64,000 nt of DNA from Devosia crocina (GCF_900116545.1 NZ_FPCK01000001.1:992001-1056000); one strand, 5' to 3'; counted from the first letter of the stretch, positions 39,501 through 47,963 are shown. The notes: generated by a model from the sequence alone, not told the origin. A program made the numbers and translations.

Positions 39501-39593
39501 CCTCCCCCTGCAGAAGGGGGAGGAGAAGATTTGTGATCGGGCGATGTTCTGGCCCGGTCACCAGCCAGTTCCTCCCCCTTCTGGAGGGGGAGG
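39501..39593. repeat. Paired G/C hairpin repeats between urtA and urtB
   Basis: Two copies of nearly the same hairpin, CCTCCCCCT-gcaga-AGGGGGAGG (39501-39523) and CCTCCCCC...GGGGGAGG (39571-39593), separated by about 47 bases with a GATCGGGC...GGCCCGGTC pair between. They fill the 176-base gap after urtA. A hairpin after a binding-protein gene often stabilises its mRNA and lowers read-through. Confidence 0.75.
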
Positions 39594-39609
39594 ACAGGTG
39601 GGTGACCCC

Positions 39610-40908
39610 TTACTGCGCAGTGCCGCCGCAGGTCTGGGTTTCGGTGTTGTAGTTGCCGCAGTTGATCGGGGCGGTCCAATCGGCTTCCAGCATGGCGCTC
39701 TCGGGCAAGAAGTCGGACCATGCGTCGCCGGGAACCAGGTCTTCAGTTTCCCAGACCACGAAGAACTGGCCGTCGTCCTGGATTTCGCCGATCAGCACAG
39801 GCTTGGTGATGTGGTGGTTCGGCAGCATGGTTGCCGTGCCGCCGGTCAGGTTCGGCGTTTCGAGACCAACAATGGAGTCGATGACAGCGTCGGCATCGGT
39901 GCTGCCGGCAGCTTCGACGGCCTTCACCCAGAGGTTGAAGCCGATCATGTGGGCTTCCATGGGATCGTTGGTGACGCGGTCCTCGGAGCCGATGAAGCTC
40001 TGCCAATCGGCGATGAACGCCTCGTTTTCGGGCGTATCAACCGACATGAAGTAGTTCCAGGCCGCAAGGTGGCCGACCAGCGGGGTGGTGTCGAAGCCGG
40101 AAAGCTCCTCTTCACCCACCGAGAAGGCGACCACGGGAATGTCCTCGGCCATCACGCCCTGATTGCCGAGCTCGCGATAGAAGGGAACGTTGGCATCGCC
40201 ATTGATGGTCGATACCACGGCTGTCTTCTTGCCGGCGGAGCCGAAGGTCTTGATGTCGGAGACGATGGTCTGCCAATCGGAGTGACCGAAGGGGGTGTAG
40301 TTGATCATGATGTCGTCCGATGCGACACCCTTGTCGAGCAGGTACTGCTCAAGGATCTTGTTGGTGGTCTGGGGATAGACATAGTCCGTGCCGGCAAGAA
40401 CCCAGCGTTCGACGCCTTCTTCGTTCATCAGGTAGTCGACAGCCGGGATGGCCTGCTGATTGGGAGAGGCGCCGGTATAGAAGACGTTGCGCTGGGATTC
40501 CTCGCCTTCGTACTGAACGGGGTAGAAGAGGAGCGAATTGAGTTCTTCAAAGACCGGCAGAACCGACTTGCGGCAAACCGAGGTCCAGCAGCCGAAGACC
40601 GCGTCCACACCATCGACCTCGATCAACTGGCGAGCCAGTTCGGCTGCGAGGGGCCAATCCGATGCGATATCGACGACCACCGGCTCGAGCTGCTTGCCGA
40701 GCACGCCGCCTTTGGCGTTCTGCTGCTCGATCAGAAACAGCATCGTGTCCTTGAGCGTCGTTTCCGAAATCGCCATCGTACCCGAGAGCGAATGGAGGAT
40801 GCCGACCTTGATGGTGTCGTCCTGCGCCAGGACGGGAACAATGGGCAAAGCAATGCCGCCGGCGAGTGCTGCAGCAAGCAGAGCGCTCTTGGTGCGCGAG
40901 AAGTTCAT
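39610..40908 (-). CDS. urtA: Urea ABC transporter substrate-binding protein UrtA
   Basis: A 432-aa periplasmic binding protein with a signal peptide (SALLAAALAGGIALPIVPVLAQ). Family text includes IKVGILHSLSGTMAISETTLKD at the mature N-terminus, VFGCWTSVCRKSVLPVFEE, LLFYPVQYEGEE and a C-terminal NYNTETQTCGG. It captures urea for UrtBC. It is the promoter-proximal gene of urtABCDE; the 240-base divergent gap separates it from the permease-kinase gene. Confidence 0.96.
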   Translation of the reverse strand: MNFSRTKSALLAAALAGGIALPIVPVLAQDDTIKVGILHSLSGTMAISETTLKDTMLFLIEQQNAKGGVLGKQLEPVVVDIASDWPLAAELARQLIEVDGVDAVFGCWTSVCRKSVLPVFEELNSLLFYPVQYEGEESQRNVFYTGASPNQQAIPAVDYLMNEEGVERWVLAGTDYVYPQTTNKILEQYLLDKGVASDDIMINYTPFGHSDWQTIVSDIKTFGSAGKKTAVVSTINGDANVPFYRELGNQGVMAEDIPVVAFSVGEEELSGFDTTPLVGHLAAWNYFMSVDTPENEAFIADWQSFIGSEDRVTNDPMEAHMIGFNLWVKAVEAAGSTDADAVIDSIVGLETPNLTGGTATMLPNHHITKPVLIGEIQDDGQFFVVWETEDLVPGDAWSDFLPESAMLEADWTAPINCGNYNTETQTCGGTAQ

Positions 40909-41072
40909 GTGATCGTCCCTCTAGTGTGTTGACTCGGGGAGACAGCCAAGGGAGGCGCCTCGATAGGGGCAAGTGAGACGATTTTTTTTTGCTGCCCTAT
41001 ACGTCGATTGACGTAACCAGCTGCGGAGCTGAATCCGCTTTGCTGCGGAAGCGCCTGAAAAACCGCGTGATT

Positions 41073-41089
41073 TTGGCTGAAGTCGTGCT
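41073..41089 (+). promoter_or_regulatory. Candidate sigma-54 promoter
   Basis: The sequence TTGGCTGAAGTCGTGCT has GG and GC exactly ten bases apart, with TTGGC at -24 and TGCT at -12, close to the RpoN consensus. The predicted transcript would start near 41100, about 50 bases before the kinase ATG at 41149. Sigma-54 with NtrC is the usual nitrogen-limitation switch. Confidence 0.45.
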
Positions 41090-41148
41090 ACAAGGCCGTT
41101 GGCGAATTTTTGAGCAGCACAGAATTCTGGTTAAGGCTTGGGCGACCA

Positions 41149-44100
41149 ATGGCGCGGCAGCGGATCATCCCCATCAGGCGCGAATACAATCGCTGGGTGG
41201 CGAACCAGACGCTGGAAGACTATGCGCTCCGCTTCACGGCCAAGTCGGCGCGGCGCTTTTCAAGCGATCGAATTTCGCAGACCGCCATCGGCGCCATCTC
41301 TTTTCTGGCGCTCGAAGCGATCGGGGGCAGCATCACGCTCTCCTATGGCACGACCAATGCGTTGATCGCGATCCTCATCGCCTCGATCGCCATTCTGCTG
41401 GTGGGTCTGCCGATCTCACGCTATGCGACGCGGCATGGCGTCGATGTCGATCTGCTGACTCGCGGCGCGAGCTTTGGCTATATCGGATCCACAGTCACAT
41501 CGCTGATCTATGCCAGCTTCACCTTCATCCTTTTCGCCATCGAAGCCTCGATCATGTCGAGCGCGCTGGAGCTGGCTTTTGGTATTCCGCTCTGGATAGG
41601 ACATATCATCTCGGCGCTTATCGTCATTCCGTTGGTGACGCACGGGATCAGGATGATCTCTAGTTTTCAGGTGCTGACGCAGCCGGTCTGGATCGTGCTC
41701 AACATCCTGCCCTTCATCTTCATCGCATTTCTCGATTGGGAGAAGTTCGACCTGTGGCGGGCCTTTGCCGGGCTAGGGCAGCCGGAAGGTGCAGCGGGCA
41801 CGATCGCGCCATTCGACATCGCCAAGTTCGGGGCCGCCTCGGCGGTGATCCTCGCGTTGATGACCCAAATCGGCGAGCAGGTGGACTTCCTGCGCTTCCT
41901 GCCGGCGGAGGGTGCTCCGAAATGGCGGCACCGGCTGGGCATCTTCCTTGCCGGGCCAGGGTGGGTGGTGGTCGGCGCGCCCAAGCTGATCGCTGGATCG
42001 TTTCTGGCGTTCCTCGCGCTTTCGGCGGGCATTTCACCCGAGCATGCCGCCGAGCCCGGGTACATGTACGCGGTCGCGTTCGGTTACATGATCCCCAACG
42101 AACTGCTCGCGCTGATGCTGATGGCTGTGTTCGTCGTTGTGAGCCAGCTCAAGATCAATGTGATGAACGCCTATGCAGGGTCGCTCGCGTGGTCCAATTT
42201 CTTTTCGCGGCTGACCCATAGCCATCCCGGCCGCGTGGTGTGGCTGCTGTTTAACGTGGCGATTGCGCTCTTGCTCATGGAACTGGGCATCTACCGGCTT
42301 CTGGAAGAGACGCTCGGCATCTTTTCCATTATCGCCATGGCCTGGCTCTGTTCGATCTCGGCCGATCTTTTCGTCAACAAGCCGCTCGGGCTGGCTCCTC
42401 CGGGCATCGAGTTCAAGCGCGCGCATCTTTACGACATCAACCCGGTCGGGGTCGGTTCGATGCTGCTCTCTGTCAGCATCGCGTTGACGGCGCATTTTGG
42501 AGCCTTCGGGGACATGGCGGCGGCTCTAGCCCCTTACGTCGCCCTGGTCGTTTGCTTTATCGCCTCGCCCACCATCGCCTGGGCGACAGGTGGAAAGTAT
42601 TACCTGGCGCGCAAGCCGCGAAAGTCGTGGCGGTCGAAAAGCACCCTGACCTGCTCGATCTGCGAGCATCCGTTCGAGCCTGAAGACATGGCGTGGTGTC
42701 CGGCTTATGCTGCCCCGATCTGCTCGCTTTGCTGTTCGCTCGACGCGCGGTGCCATGACATGTGCAAGCCGCATGCGCATTTCCGCGCCCAGACGCATGC
42801 GGTGGCGGCGAGCATCCTGCCGCCCTGGGCCATCGCCAAACTGCAGACGCGGCTCGGGCGCTACAGTCTGTCGATGGGTATCGCCACGGCAATTCTCGGG
42901 AGCATTTTGGGCCTGATCTACTCCTTTGCCAGCCGCTCGGCACCGAACACCGCAGATGTGGTGGGCGGAACGCTGCTGGTGGTGTTTTTTGTGTTTGCGG
43001 TGGCGGCCGGGATCATGACCTGGTTCCTGGTGCTGGCGCATGACAGCCGGCTCGTGGCCGAAGAAGAAAGCAGCCGGCAGAACACTCTTTTGCTCAAGGA
43101 GATCGACGCGCACGGGCGCACCGATGCTGAATTGCAGCGCGCCAAGGAGAAGGCCGAGGCCGCCAATCAGGCCAAGAGCCGCTATGTGGTGGGGCTCAGC
43201 CATGAATTGCGCACCCCGCTCAATGCGGTGATGGGCTATGCACAGATTCTCGAGCGAGACCCCGGGGTGCCGGAAAACCGGCGCGGCTCGGTGCAGGTAA
43301 TCCGCCGCAGCGCCGAGCATCTTTCCGGGTTGATCGACGGGCTGCTCGACATTTCAAAGATCGAGGCGGGCCGGCTGCATGTCTACTCCAACGAGATCAA
43401 CATCCAGGACTTCCTCGACCAGATCGTCGATATGTTCCGGCTGCAGGCTGCCGCCAAGGGGCTGGAGTTCCGGCATGCAAGAGCGAAGGCATTGCCGGTT
43501 TATGTCCGCACCGACGAGAAAAGGCTGCGGCAGATCCTGGTCAATCTGCTCTCGAACGCCATCAAGTTCACCTCTTCCGGACATGTCAGTTTCGAGGTTG
43601 GCTACCGCATGCAGGTGGCGACTTTCATGGTCAGCGACAGCGGCAGCGGTATCTCGACGCAGGATCTTGAGCATATCTTCGAGCCCTTCGTGCGCGGCGA
43701 GGCGGAGCATAACCGGTTCACGCCGGGGCTGGGCCTTGGGCTGACCATAACCAAGCTTTTGACGGAAACGCTTGGCGGGGAGATCACCGTGTCGAGTGTG
43801 GTGGGCGAGGGAACCCGCTTCCAGGCGCGGCTGATGCTGACAAAGGTGGAACGTCCGGCCGAGCGGCTGATCGATCCGCGACGCGTGATTGGATATGGCG
43901 GCTCGGTACGCAAGGTGATGGTGGTCGACGACAATGAAGACCATCGCGAACTGACGCGCGACATGCTGGTGCCACTCGGCTTCGTTGTTGTGACAGCAAG
44001 CGGTGGGCGTCAATGTCTTGATCTTTTCAAGATGGAGCGACCAGACATCTTTTTTGTCGATATCCGTATGCCTGGCATGAGCGGCTGGGATCTGGTCGCG

Positions 44101-44520
44101 GCGCTGCGCGACCGGGGTGTGGCCGAGCCGATCGTAATGCTCTCGGCCAATATTGGGGATGGGGCTGGACCGGCAAGCCGGGATGCGGGGCACAATGACG
44201 CCTTGGCGAAACCCTTCGATCTCACGCAATTGCTGGACAAGATCGGCGCCTTGCTTGGCCTCGACTGGACCTACGCAGAGCCCGAGAGCGGCGCTGTGCC
44301 ATTTGCCGGTCAGTTGCGCTCGCCCGGTATCGAGCACTTGCGCGAATTGGCCAATCTGGGGCAGATCGGCCATGTGCGCGGGATCGAAGCCAAGCTCAAC
44401 GCGTTGGCGGGCGAGCCCGGCAATGAGCCGCTCGTTCGTGCCCTACGTAGTCACCTGAGTGCCTTCGACTTCGATGCCTATGCCGAGCTTCTCGAACGGA
44501 TCAGCCATGAGCCGGATTGA
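41149..44520 (+). CDS. NCS1 permease-like domain fused to hybrid histidine kinase
   Basis: A 1123-aa membrane sensor. Residues about 10-480 resemble an NCS1 cytosine/purine permease (NQTLEDYALRFTA, then about 12 helices). Residues 502-539 hold eight cysteines (502, 505, 517, 525, 528, 529, 535, 539), a likely zinc or redox module. Two more helices (about 570-625) lead to a coiled segment. HisKA follows with His685 in LSHELRTPLN, HATPase with DSGSGI and LGLGLT, and a receiver with Asp971 in VDIRMPG and Lys1021 in LAKPFD. About 90 more residues close the protein. ATG 41149 is preferred over an upstream TTG at 41110. It overlaps its regulator gene by 14 bases and is divergent from urtA, so sensing urea or a nucleobase-derived compound is inferred. 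Confidence 0.9.
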   Translation: MARQRIIPIRREYNRWVANQTLEDYALRFTAKSARRFSSDRISQTAIGAISFLALEAIGGSITLSYGTTNALIAILIASIAILLVGLPISRYATRHGVDVDLLTRGASFGYIGSTVTSLIYASFTFILFAIEASIMSSALELAFGIPLWIGHIISALIVIPLVTHGIRMISSFQVLTQPVWIVLNILPFIFIAFLDWEKFDLWRAFAGLGQPEGAAGTIAPFDIAKFGAASAVILALMTQIGEQVDFLRFLPAEGAPKWRHRLGIFLAGPGWVVVGAPKLIAGSFLAFLALSAGISPEHAAEPGYMYAVAFGYMIPNELLALMLMAVFVVVSQLKINVMNAYAGSLAWSNFFSRLTHSHPGRVVWLLFNVAIALLLMELGIYRLLEETLGIFSIIAMAWLCSISADLFVNKPLGLAPPGIEFKRAHLYDINPVGVGSMLLSVSIALTAHFGAFGDMAAALAPYVALVVCFIASPTIAWATGGKYYLARKPRKSWRSKSTLTCSICEHPFEPEDMAWCPAYAAPICSLCCSLDARCHDMCKPHAHFRAQTHAVAASILPPWAIAKLQTRLGRYSLSMGIATAILGSILGLIYSFASRSAPNTADVVGGTLLVVFFVFAVAAGIMTWFLVLAHDSRLVAEEESSRQNTLLLKEIDAHGRTDAELQRAKEKAEAANQAKSRYVVGLSHELRTPLNAVMGYAQILERDPGVPENRRGSVQVIRRSAEHLSGLIDGLLDISKIEAGRLHVYSNEINIQDFLDQIVDMFRLQAAAKGLEFRHARAKALPVYVRTDEKRLRQILVNLLSNAIKFTSSGHVSFEVGYRMQVATFMVSDSGSGISTQDLEHIFEPFVRGEAEHNRFTPGLGLGLTITKLLTETLGGEITVSSVVGEGTRFQARLMLTKVERPAERLIDPRRVIGYGGSVRKVMVVDDNEDHRELTRDMLVPLGFVVVTASGGRQCLDLFKMERPDIFFVDIRMPGMSGWDLVAALRDRGVAEPIVMLSANIGDGAGPASRDAGHNDALAKPFDLTQLLDKIGALLGLDWTYAEPESGAVPFAGQLRSPGIEHLRELANLGQIGHVRGIEAKLNALAGEPGNEPLVRALRSHLSAFDFDAYAELLERISHEPD

Positions 44521-45433
44521 AAAAGATCAGGATATCGTTCTTCTGGTGGATGACTCCCCGGAGTCGCTGGGGTTTTTGACCACGGCGCTTGAAGACGCAG
44601 GAGTCACCGTACTAGTGGCGCGGAACGGGGAGGCCTCGCTCGGTATCGCGCAGCGGATCACACCAGACGTGGTGCTGATGGACGCTGTCATGCCCGGCCT
44701 CGACGGGTTCGAAACCTGCCGCCGGCTCAAAGCCATGGCGCCGCTGACTCATGTGCCTGTCATCTTCATGACCGGCCTTACAGACACCGAGCACATCGTT
44801 CATGCGCTTGAGAGCGGCGGTGTCGATTATCTTTCCAAGCCCATCGATGTCGATGAGTTGCGCGCCCGCATTCGCGTGCACCTAGCCAATGCGCGCAGGG
44901 CACAAAGCGCGCGGATCGCCCTTGATGCTGCGGGGCGCCATCTGGTCGCCTTTTCAGGCCACAGTGCGGTTCTGTGGTCGACGCCACAGGCCAACAAGCT
45001 GCTCGAGCGATCCGGATTCGATCCTTCGCGCCAGAAGGACATGTCCGAAGCGTTCACTGCATGGCGGAAGGAGCACGGCGAAGGGACACCCGGAAGCGGG
45101 TTCGATCTTTCACAGCCCGGCGCGCCAAAGTTGCAGTTCTCCTTTCTCGGTGTCGTTGGTGGGGAGGAATATCTGTTCCGGCTCGCCGGAGCGCAGGACG
45201 AAGGTCAGGAGGATAGTTTACGGCAGCATTTTGGGCTGACGCAGCGGGAAAGCGAGGTTTTGCTCTGGATTGCGCGGGGTAAGTCCAACCGCGATATCGG
45301 CGAGATCCTTGGGCTCAGCCCACGCACGGTGAACAAGCACCTCGAGCAGGTCTACACCAAGCTGGGGGTGGAAAACCGCGCCTCGGCCGCCATCAAGGCA
45401 ATACAGACCATGCAGGTTGGATACGATCTATAG
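44507..45433 (+). CDS. Response regulator, REC and LuxR-type HTH
   Basis: A 308-aa regulator. The receiver (about 8-125) has LLVDDSPES, phospho-acceptor Asp59 in VVLMDAVMPG and the lysine in YLSKPID. A middle region of about 110 residues (130-235) has no motif I recognise; it contains GHSAVLWSTPQANKLLE and may be a small sensory or dimer domain. The C-terminal LuxR/FixJ HTH (about 243-300) reads LTQRESEVLLWIARGKSNRDIG and LSPRTVNKHLEQVYTKLG. Its start lies inside the kinase end, a clear cognate pair. The urt and ure genes are the obvious candidate targets. Confidence 0.92.
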   Translation: MSRIEKDQDIVLLVDDSPESLGFLTTALEDAGVTVLVARNGEASLGIAQRITPDVVLMDAVMPGLDGFETCRRLKAMAPLTHVPVIFMTGLTDTEHIVHALESGGVDYLSKPIDVDELRARIRVHLANARRAQSARIALDAAGRHLVAFSGHSAVLWSTPQANKLLERSGFDPSRQKDMSEAFTAWRKEHGEGTPGSGFDLSQPGAPKLQFSFLGVVGGEEYLFRLAGAQDEGQEDSLRQHFGLTQRESEVLLWIARGKSNRDIGEILGLSPRTVNKHLEQVYTKLGVENRASAAIKAIQTMQVGYDL

Positions 45434-45667
45434 GCGCTGTCGGCCCGCGTTTGTACGTGCAGGATAATCTCGCAGCATCAACCTGATGCGTGGTCATTCC
45501 TATCACAGGCGATGTGATTGCATGTTCGGGAACTGATACGTGACACACCCGTTCTGATCGCGAACCCGCAAGAACTGCGGTGGTCATGCGGCGATCCCAG
45601 ATGCGGATCAGCCCGGAAAGTCGGCGGTGGCAGGAAGGTTGACGCTCCTTTGCTGTAGCCCCGATGG

Positions 45668-45696
45668 GGCGCGGAACTCCGGTTCCGCGCCTTTTT
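45668..45696 (+). terminator. Rho-independent terminator
   Basis: A 10-bp perfect stem GGCGCGGAAC / GTTCCGCGCC with a TCCG loop and a following TTTTTG run. It ends either the response-regulator mRNA or a small RNA encoded in the gap. Confidence 0.88.
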
Positions 45697-45741
45697 GTTT
45701 GTTGCTACAATTTAGATTCACTTGAGTTGTACGTGTACTAA

Positions 45742-45755
45742 CCTGGTTAACCAGG
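45742..45755. promoter_or_regulatory. 14-bp perfect palindrome, possible operator
   Basis: CCTGGTTAACCAGG is fully self-complementary and lies about 90 bases before the glycine-rich protein start. Its size and symmetry fit a dimeric regulator site; the regulator is unknown. Confidence 0.4.
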
Positions 45756-45845
45756 ATGCGTGGTGAACACGTATGAGTGCAACGATAGTTCGCTTCAGAT
45801 CGTACCTTCTGCTGTGGCAATCAGCCGCAAGGATGGAGAAGAGCT

Positions 45846-46763
45846 ATGATTAGACATGCGCTCTCATTTCTTCCCTTCGTCTTGCTGGGAGGAGTGAGCA
45901 TTCCGGTTCAGGCCGACAGTTTGCTTGGCATTGTCGGTGATGGAGACTCGGGCGCTTTGGTGACTATCGGGTCCGGCAGCGCCTCGGATTCCGGCCTCGT
46001 CAATGTTGGCGTGGGCGGCGGCGGCGGTCAGCTTGTCGACGTTCAGGTGGGCGGGCAAACCGATGTGGTTAACGCAACTGTCGGTTCGGGCGGTGGCTCC
46101 ATTCTCGGAGTCGATGCAAATGTGCTCGGCAACGCGGCCAATGTCGGAGCCACGGTCGGCGGCAGTAGTCTGGTGGACGCGGACGTCGATCTCCTGAACA
46201 ACAATATCCGTGTGGATGCTACCGTTGGTGGCGGCAGCTTGGCGACTGTTGGCGTGGGCATCGGCGGCGGCGGCAGTGGCGGCGGCGGCAGTGGCGGCGG
46301 CGGCGGTGGCAACGGTGGCGGCGGCAATGGCGGCGGGGGCGGTAATGGCGGCGGTGGTAACGGCGGCGGTAATGGTGACGGTGGCAACGGCGGTGGCGGC
46401 AACGGCGGTGGCGGCAATGGCGGCGGTAGCGGTGGCTCCATCATCGGTAGCTCCGGCAATAACGGCAGCGCCGCGTGCGCTGGCACCTCGCCGCGCGAGA
46501 TCGAACGTCTTCTGCGTGGCACTTCCATCGGCGCAGGCTGGCAGCGGGCCAGCAACGTGCAGATCCGTCGCGTCGAGCTTTGCCCGGAAGTGCAGAGCTG
46601 GCTGGCGGCATCTCTTGCAGCCACGGGTCTCGGGCCGTCTCTCCATTCGGCCATTCAGGGTGATGGCCTGCTCAGCGCATCGCTGACGCGCTCGAGCTAC
46701 AGTGTGGACCGGGTTTTCGCCGTGCAGCATCGCGGTAACCAGCTGACGATGTTCGTGTACTAG
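45846..46763 (+). CDS. Secreted glycine-rich repeat protein
   Basis: A 305-aa protein with a signal peptide (MIRHALSFLPFVLLGGVSIPVQA). Residues 24-140 are built of degenerate units with Val/Asp/Asn and Gly (VNVGVGGGGGQLVDVQVGG and similar). Residues about 140-205 are a nearly pure Gly/Ser/Asn/Asp low-complexity tract (GGGNGGGG units). The C-terminal 100 residues form a compact domain with two cysteines (SAACAGTSP, VELCPEVQ). The layout suggests a cell-surface or matrix protein. No export system is adjacent and no family is recognised. Confidence 0.8.
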   Translation: MIRHALSFLPFVLLGGVSIPVQADSLLGIVGDGDSGALVTIGSGSASDSGLVNVGVGGGGGQLVDVQVGGQTDVVNATVGSGGGSILGVDANVLGNAANVGATVGGSSLVDADVDLLNNNIRVDATVGGGSLATVGVGIGGGGSGGGGSGGGGGGNGGGGNGGGGGNGGGGNGGGNGDGGNGGGGNGGGGNGGGSGGSIIGSSGNNGSAACAGTSPREIERLLRGTSIGAGWQRASNVQIRRVELCPEVQSWLAASLAATGLGPSLHSAIQGDGLLSASLTRSSYSVDRVFAVQHRGNQLTMFVY

Positions 46764-46772
46764 CAACAGCAA

Positions 46773-46796
46773 GAGGGCCGGTTACAACCGGCCCTC
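46773..46796 (+). terminator. Strong hairpin after the glycine-rich gene
   Basis: An 11-bp perfect inverted repeat GAGGGCCGGTT / AACCGGCCCTC with only AC between the arms. It begins 9 bases after the stop codon at 46761-46763. The T run is weak, so termination may be incomplete. Confidence 0.65.
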
Positions 46797-46943
46797 CTCC
46801 CACATGTGCTGCCAATTCGGGCAGCAAGGTGGCGCTTATGTGGGCAGATGTAAATTCTGTCTTCAAAATAAGCACAAAAGACTTGCGCGCATGCTGTGGC
46901 TGAGATTGTCTCCCTGGTGAACTTACCTTGGGGATGATTTTTC

Positions 46944-47963
46944 ATGTTCAACCGCAGGCACATTACTGCCGCTCTGCTGCTCGGCTCGCTCGCCTTTTCG
47001 ATGCCTGCCGTCGCGCAGTCTGATGTCAAGCTGACGCTCGACTGGCGCTTCGAGGGGCCGGCTGCCGGTTTCCTGCTGGCGCAGGACAAGGGGTACTTTG
47101 CCGAGGAAGGGCTTAATGTCACGATCGACACCGGCAATGGCTCGGTGGAAGCGATCCCGCGTGTCGCAACCGGTGCTTACCAGTTCGGCTTTGGCGATAT
47201 CAATTCGCTGATCAAGTTCCTCGATGAAGACAGCAGCCAGCCGGTCAAGGCCATCATGATGGTCTATGACAAGCCGGTGTTTTCGGTGATCGGCCGAAAG
47301 TCGCAGGGCGTTACGGAAGATCCCAAATCGCTCGAAGGCAAGACGCTGGGCGCGCCACCGCCGGACGGCGCTTTCGCGCAGTGGGCTGCGTTTGTTGAAG
47401 CAGCCGATATCGATACATCGGGGATCACCCTCGAATCCATCGGGTTTCCCGTACGTGAGCCGATGCTCGCTTCGGGCGACGTAGATGCCGTGTTCGGCTT
47501 TGCCTTTTCGGTGATCCTCAATCTCAAGGCCAATGGCGTGCCGGACGATGACATTGCCACGATCCTGTTTGCCGATAACGGGCTCAACCTCTACGGCAAC
47601 GCCATCATGGTCAACGAAACCTTTGCTGAGGAAAACCCGGAAGCGGTTACCGGATTCCTCCGTGCGCTGGCCAAGGGCTTTGCCGATGCTGTCAGCAATC
47701 CCGAAGAAGGCGCGGCGGCGGTTCTCGCGCGCAACGAAACGCTCGACATCAACACTGAGACCGAACGCCTGACCATGGCGAACGAGATGAACATCAGAAC
47801 TCCCTATGTGGTCGAGAACGGTTTTGGCGGCATCGATGAAGCACGGCTCTCCGCCTCCATCGAGACGCTGAAGATTTCGATGGGCCTGCAAGGCAATGTC
47901 ACCGCTGCCGACGTCTTCGACGCACAGTATCTGCCACCGGCAGAAGAGCGCATGCTGCCGTAA
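46944..47963 (+). CDS. ABC transporter substrate-binding protein (NMT1/SsuA-like)
   Basis: A 339-aa periplasmic protein with a signal peptide ending at AVAQ (about residue 25). The mature N-terminus VKLTLDWRFEGPAAGFLLAQDKGYF is the classic NMT1/THI5 and SsuA pattern. EAIPRVATGAYQFGFGDINSL and LEGKTLGAPPPDGAF follow. These proteins bind pyrimidine thiamin precursors, sulfonates, nitrate or related compounds; the ligand cannot be told here. ATPase and permease genes follow, with a hairpin in the 154-base gap. Confidence 0.9.
   Translation: MFNRRHITAALLLGSLAFSMPAVAQSDVKLTLDWRFEGPAAGFLLAQDKGYFAEEGLNVTIDTGNGSVEAIPRVATGAYQFGFGDINSLIKFLDEDSSQPVKAIMMVYDKPVFSVIGRKSQGVTEDPKSLEGKTLGAPPPDGAFAQWAAFVEAADIDTSGITLESIGFPVREPMLASGDVDAVFGFAFSVILNLKANGVPDDDIATILFADNGLNLYGNAIMVNETFAEENPEAVTGFLRALAKGFADAVSNPEEGAAAVLARNETLDINTETERLTMANEMNIRTPYVVENGFGGIDEARLSASIETLKISMGLQGNVTAADVFDAQYLPPAEERMLP

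Larger units (their letters stand above)
45434..45845. other. 412-base intergenic region with terminator and palindrome
   Basis: No convincing coding frame. From the regulator stop there are about 230 bases before a strong terminator (45668-45696), long enough to hold a small RNA or a 3' UTR. A 14-bp perfect palindrome follows at 45742-45755, flanked by ACGTGT and ACACGT (45731-45736, 45767-45772), in the promoter region of the glycine-rich protein gene. Confidence 0.5.

Noticed and set aside
41110..44520. Permease-kinase fusion as an artefact of two adjacent genes
   Set aside because: A single open frame runs through the cysteine module and two linker helices with no internal stop or Shine-Dalgarno, and the parts are joined by plausible linkers, so a real fusion is preferred.
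46260..46440. Repetitive GGCGGC DNA as a CRISPR-like or tandem-repeat array
   Set aside because: The repeats encode the glycine-rich tract in frame; there are no spacers or constant direct repeats.
46800..46943. CTGAGAT motif upstream of the NMT1-type binding protein, possible TPP riboswitch
   Set aside because: Only the CTGAGA box is present. The second conserved box (ACCTGATCTGG... AATGCCAGCG) and the P1 helix are missing, so a thiamin riboswitch is not supported.
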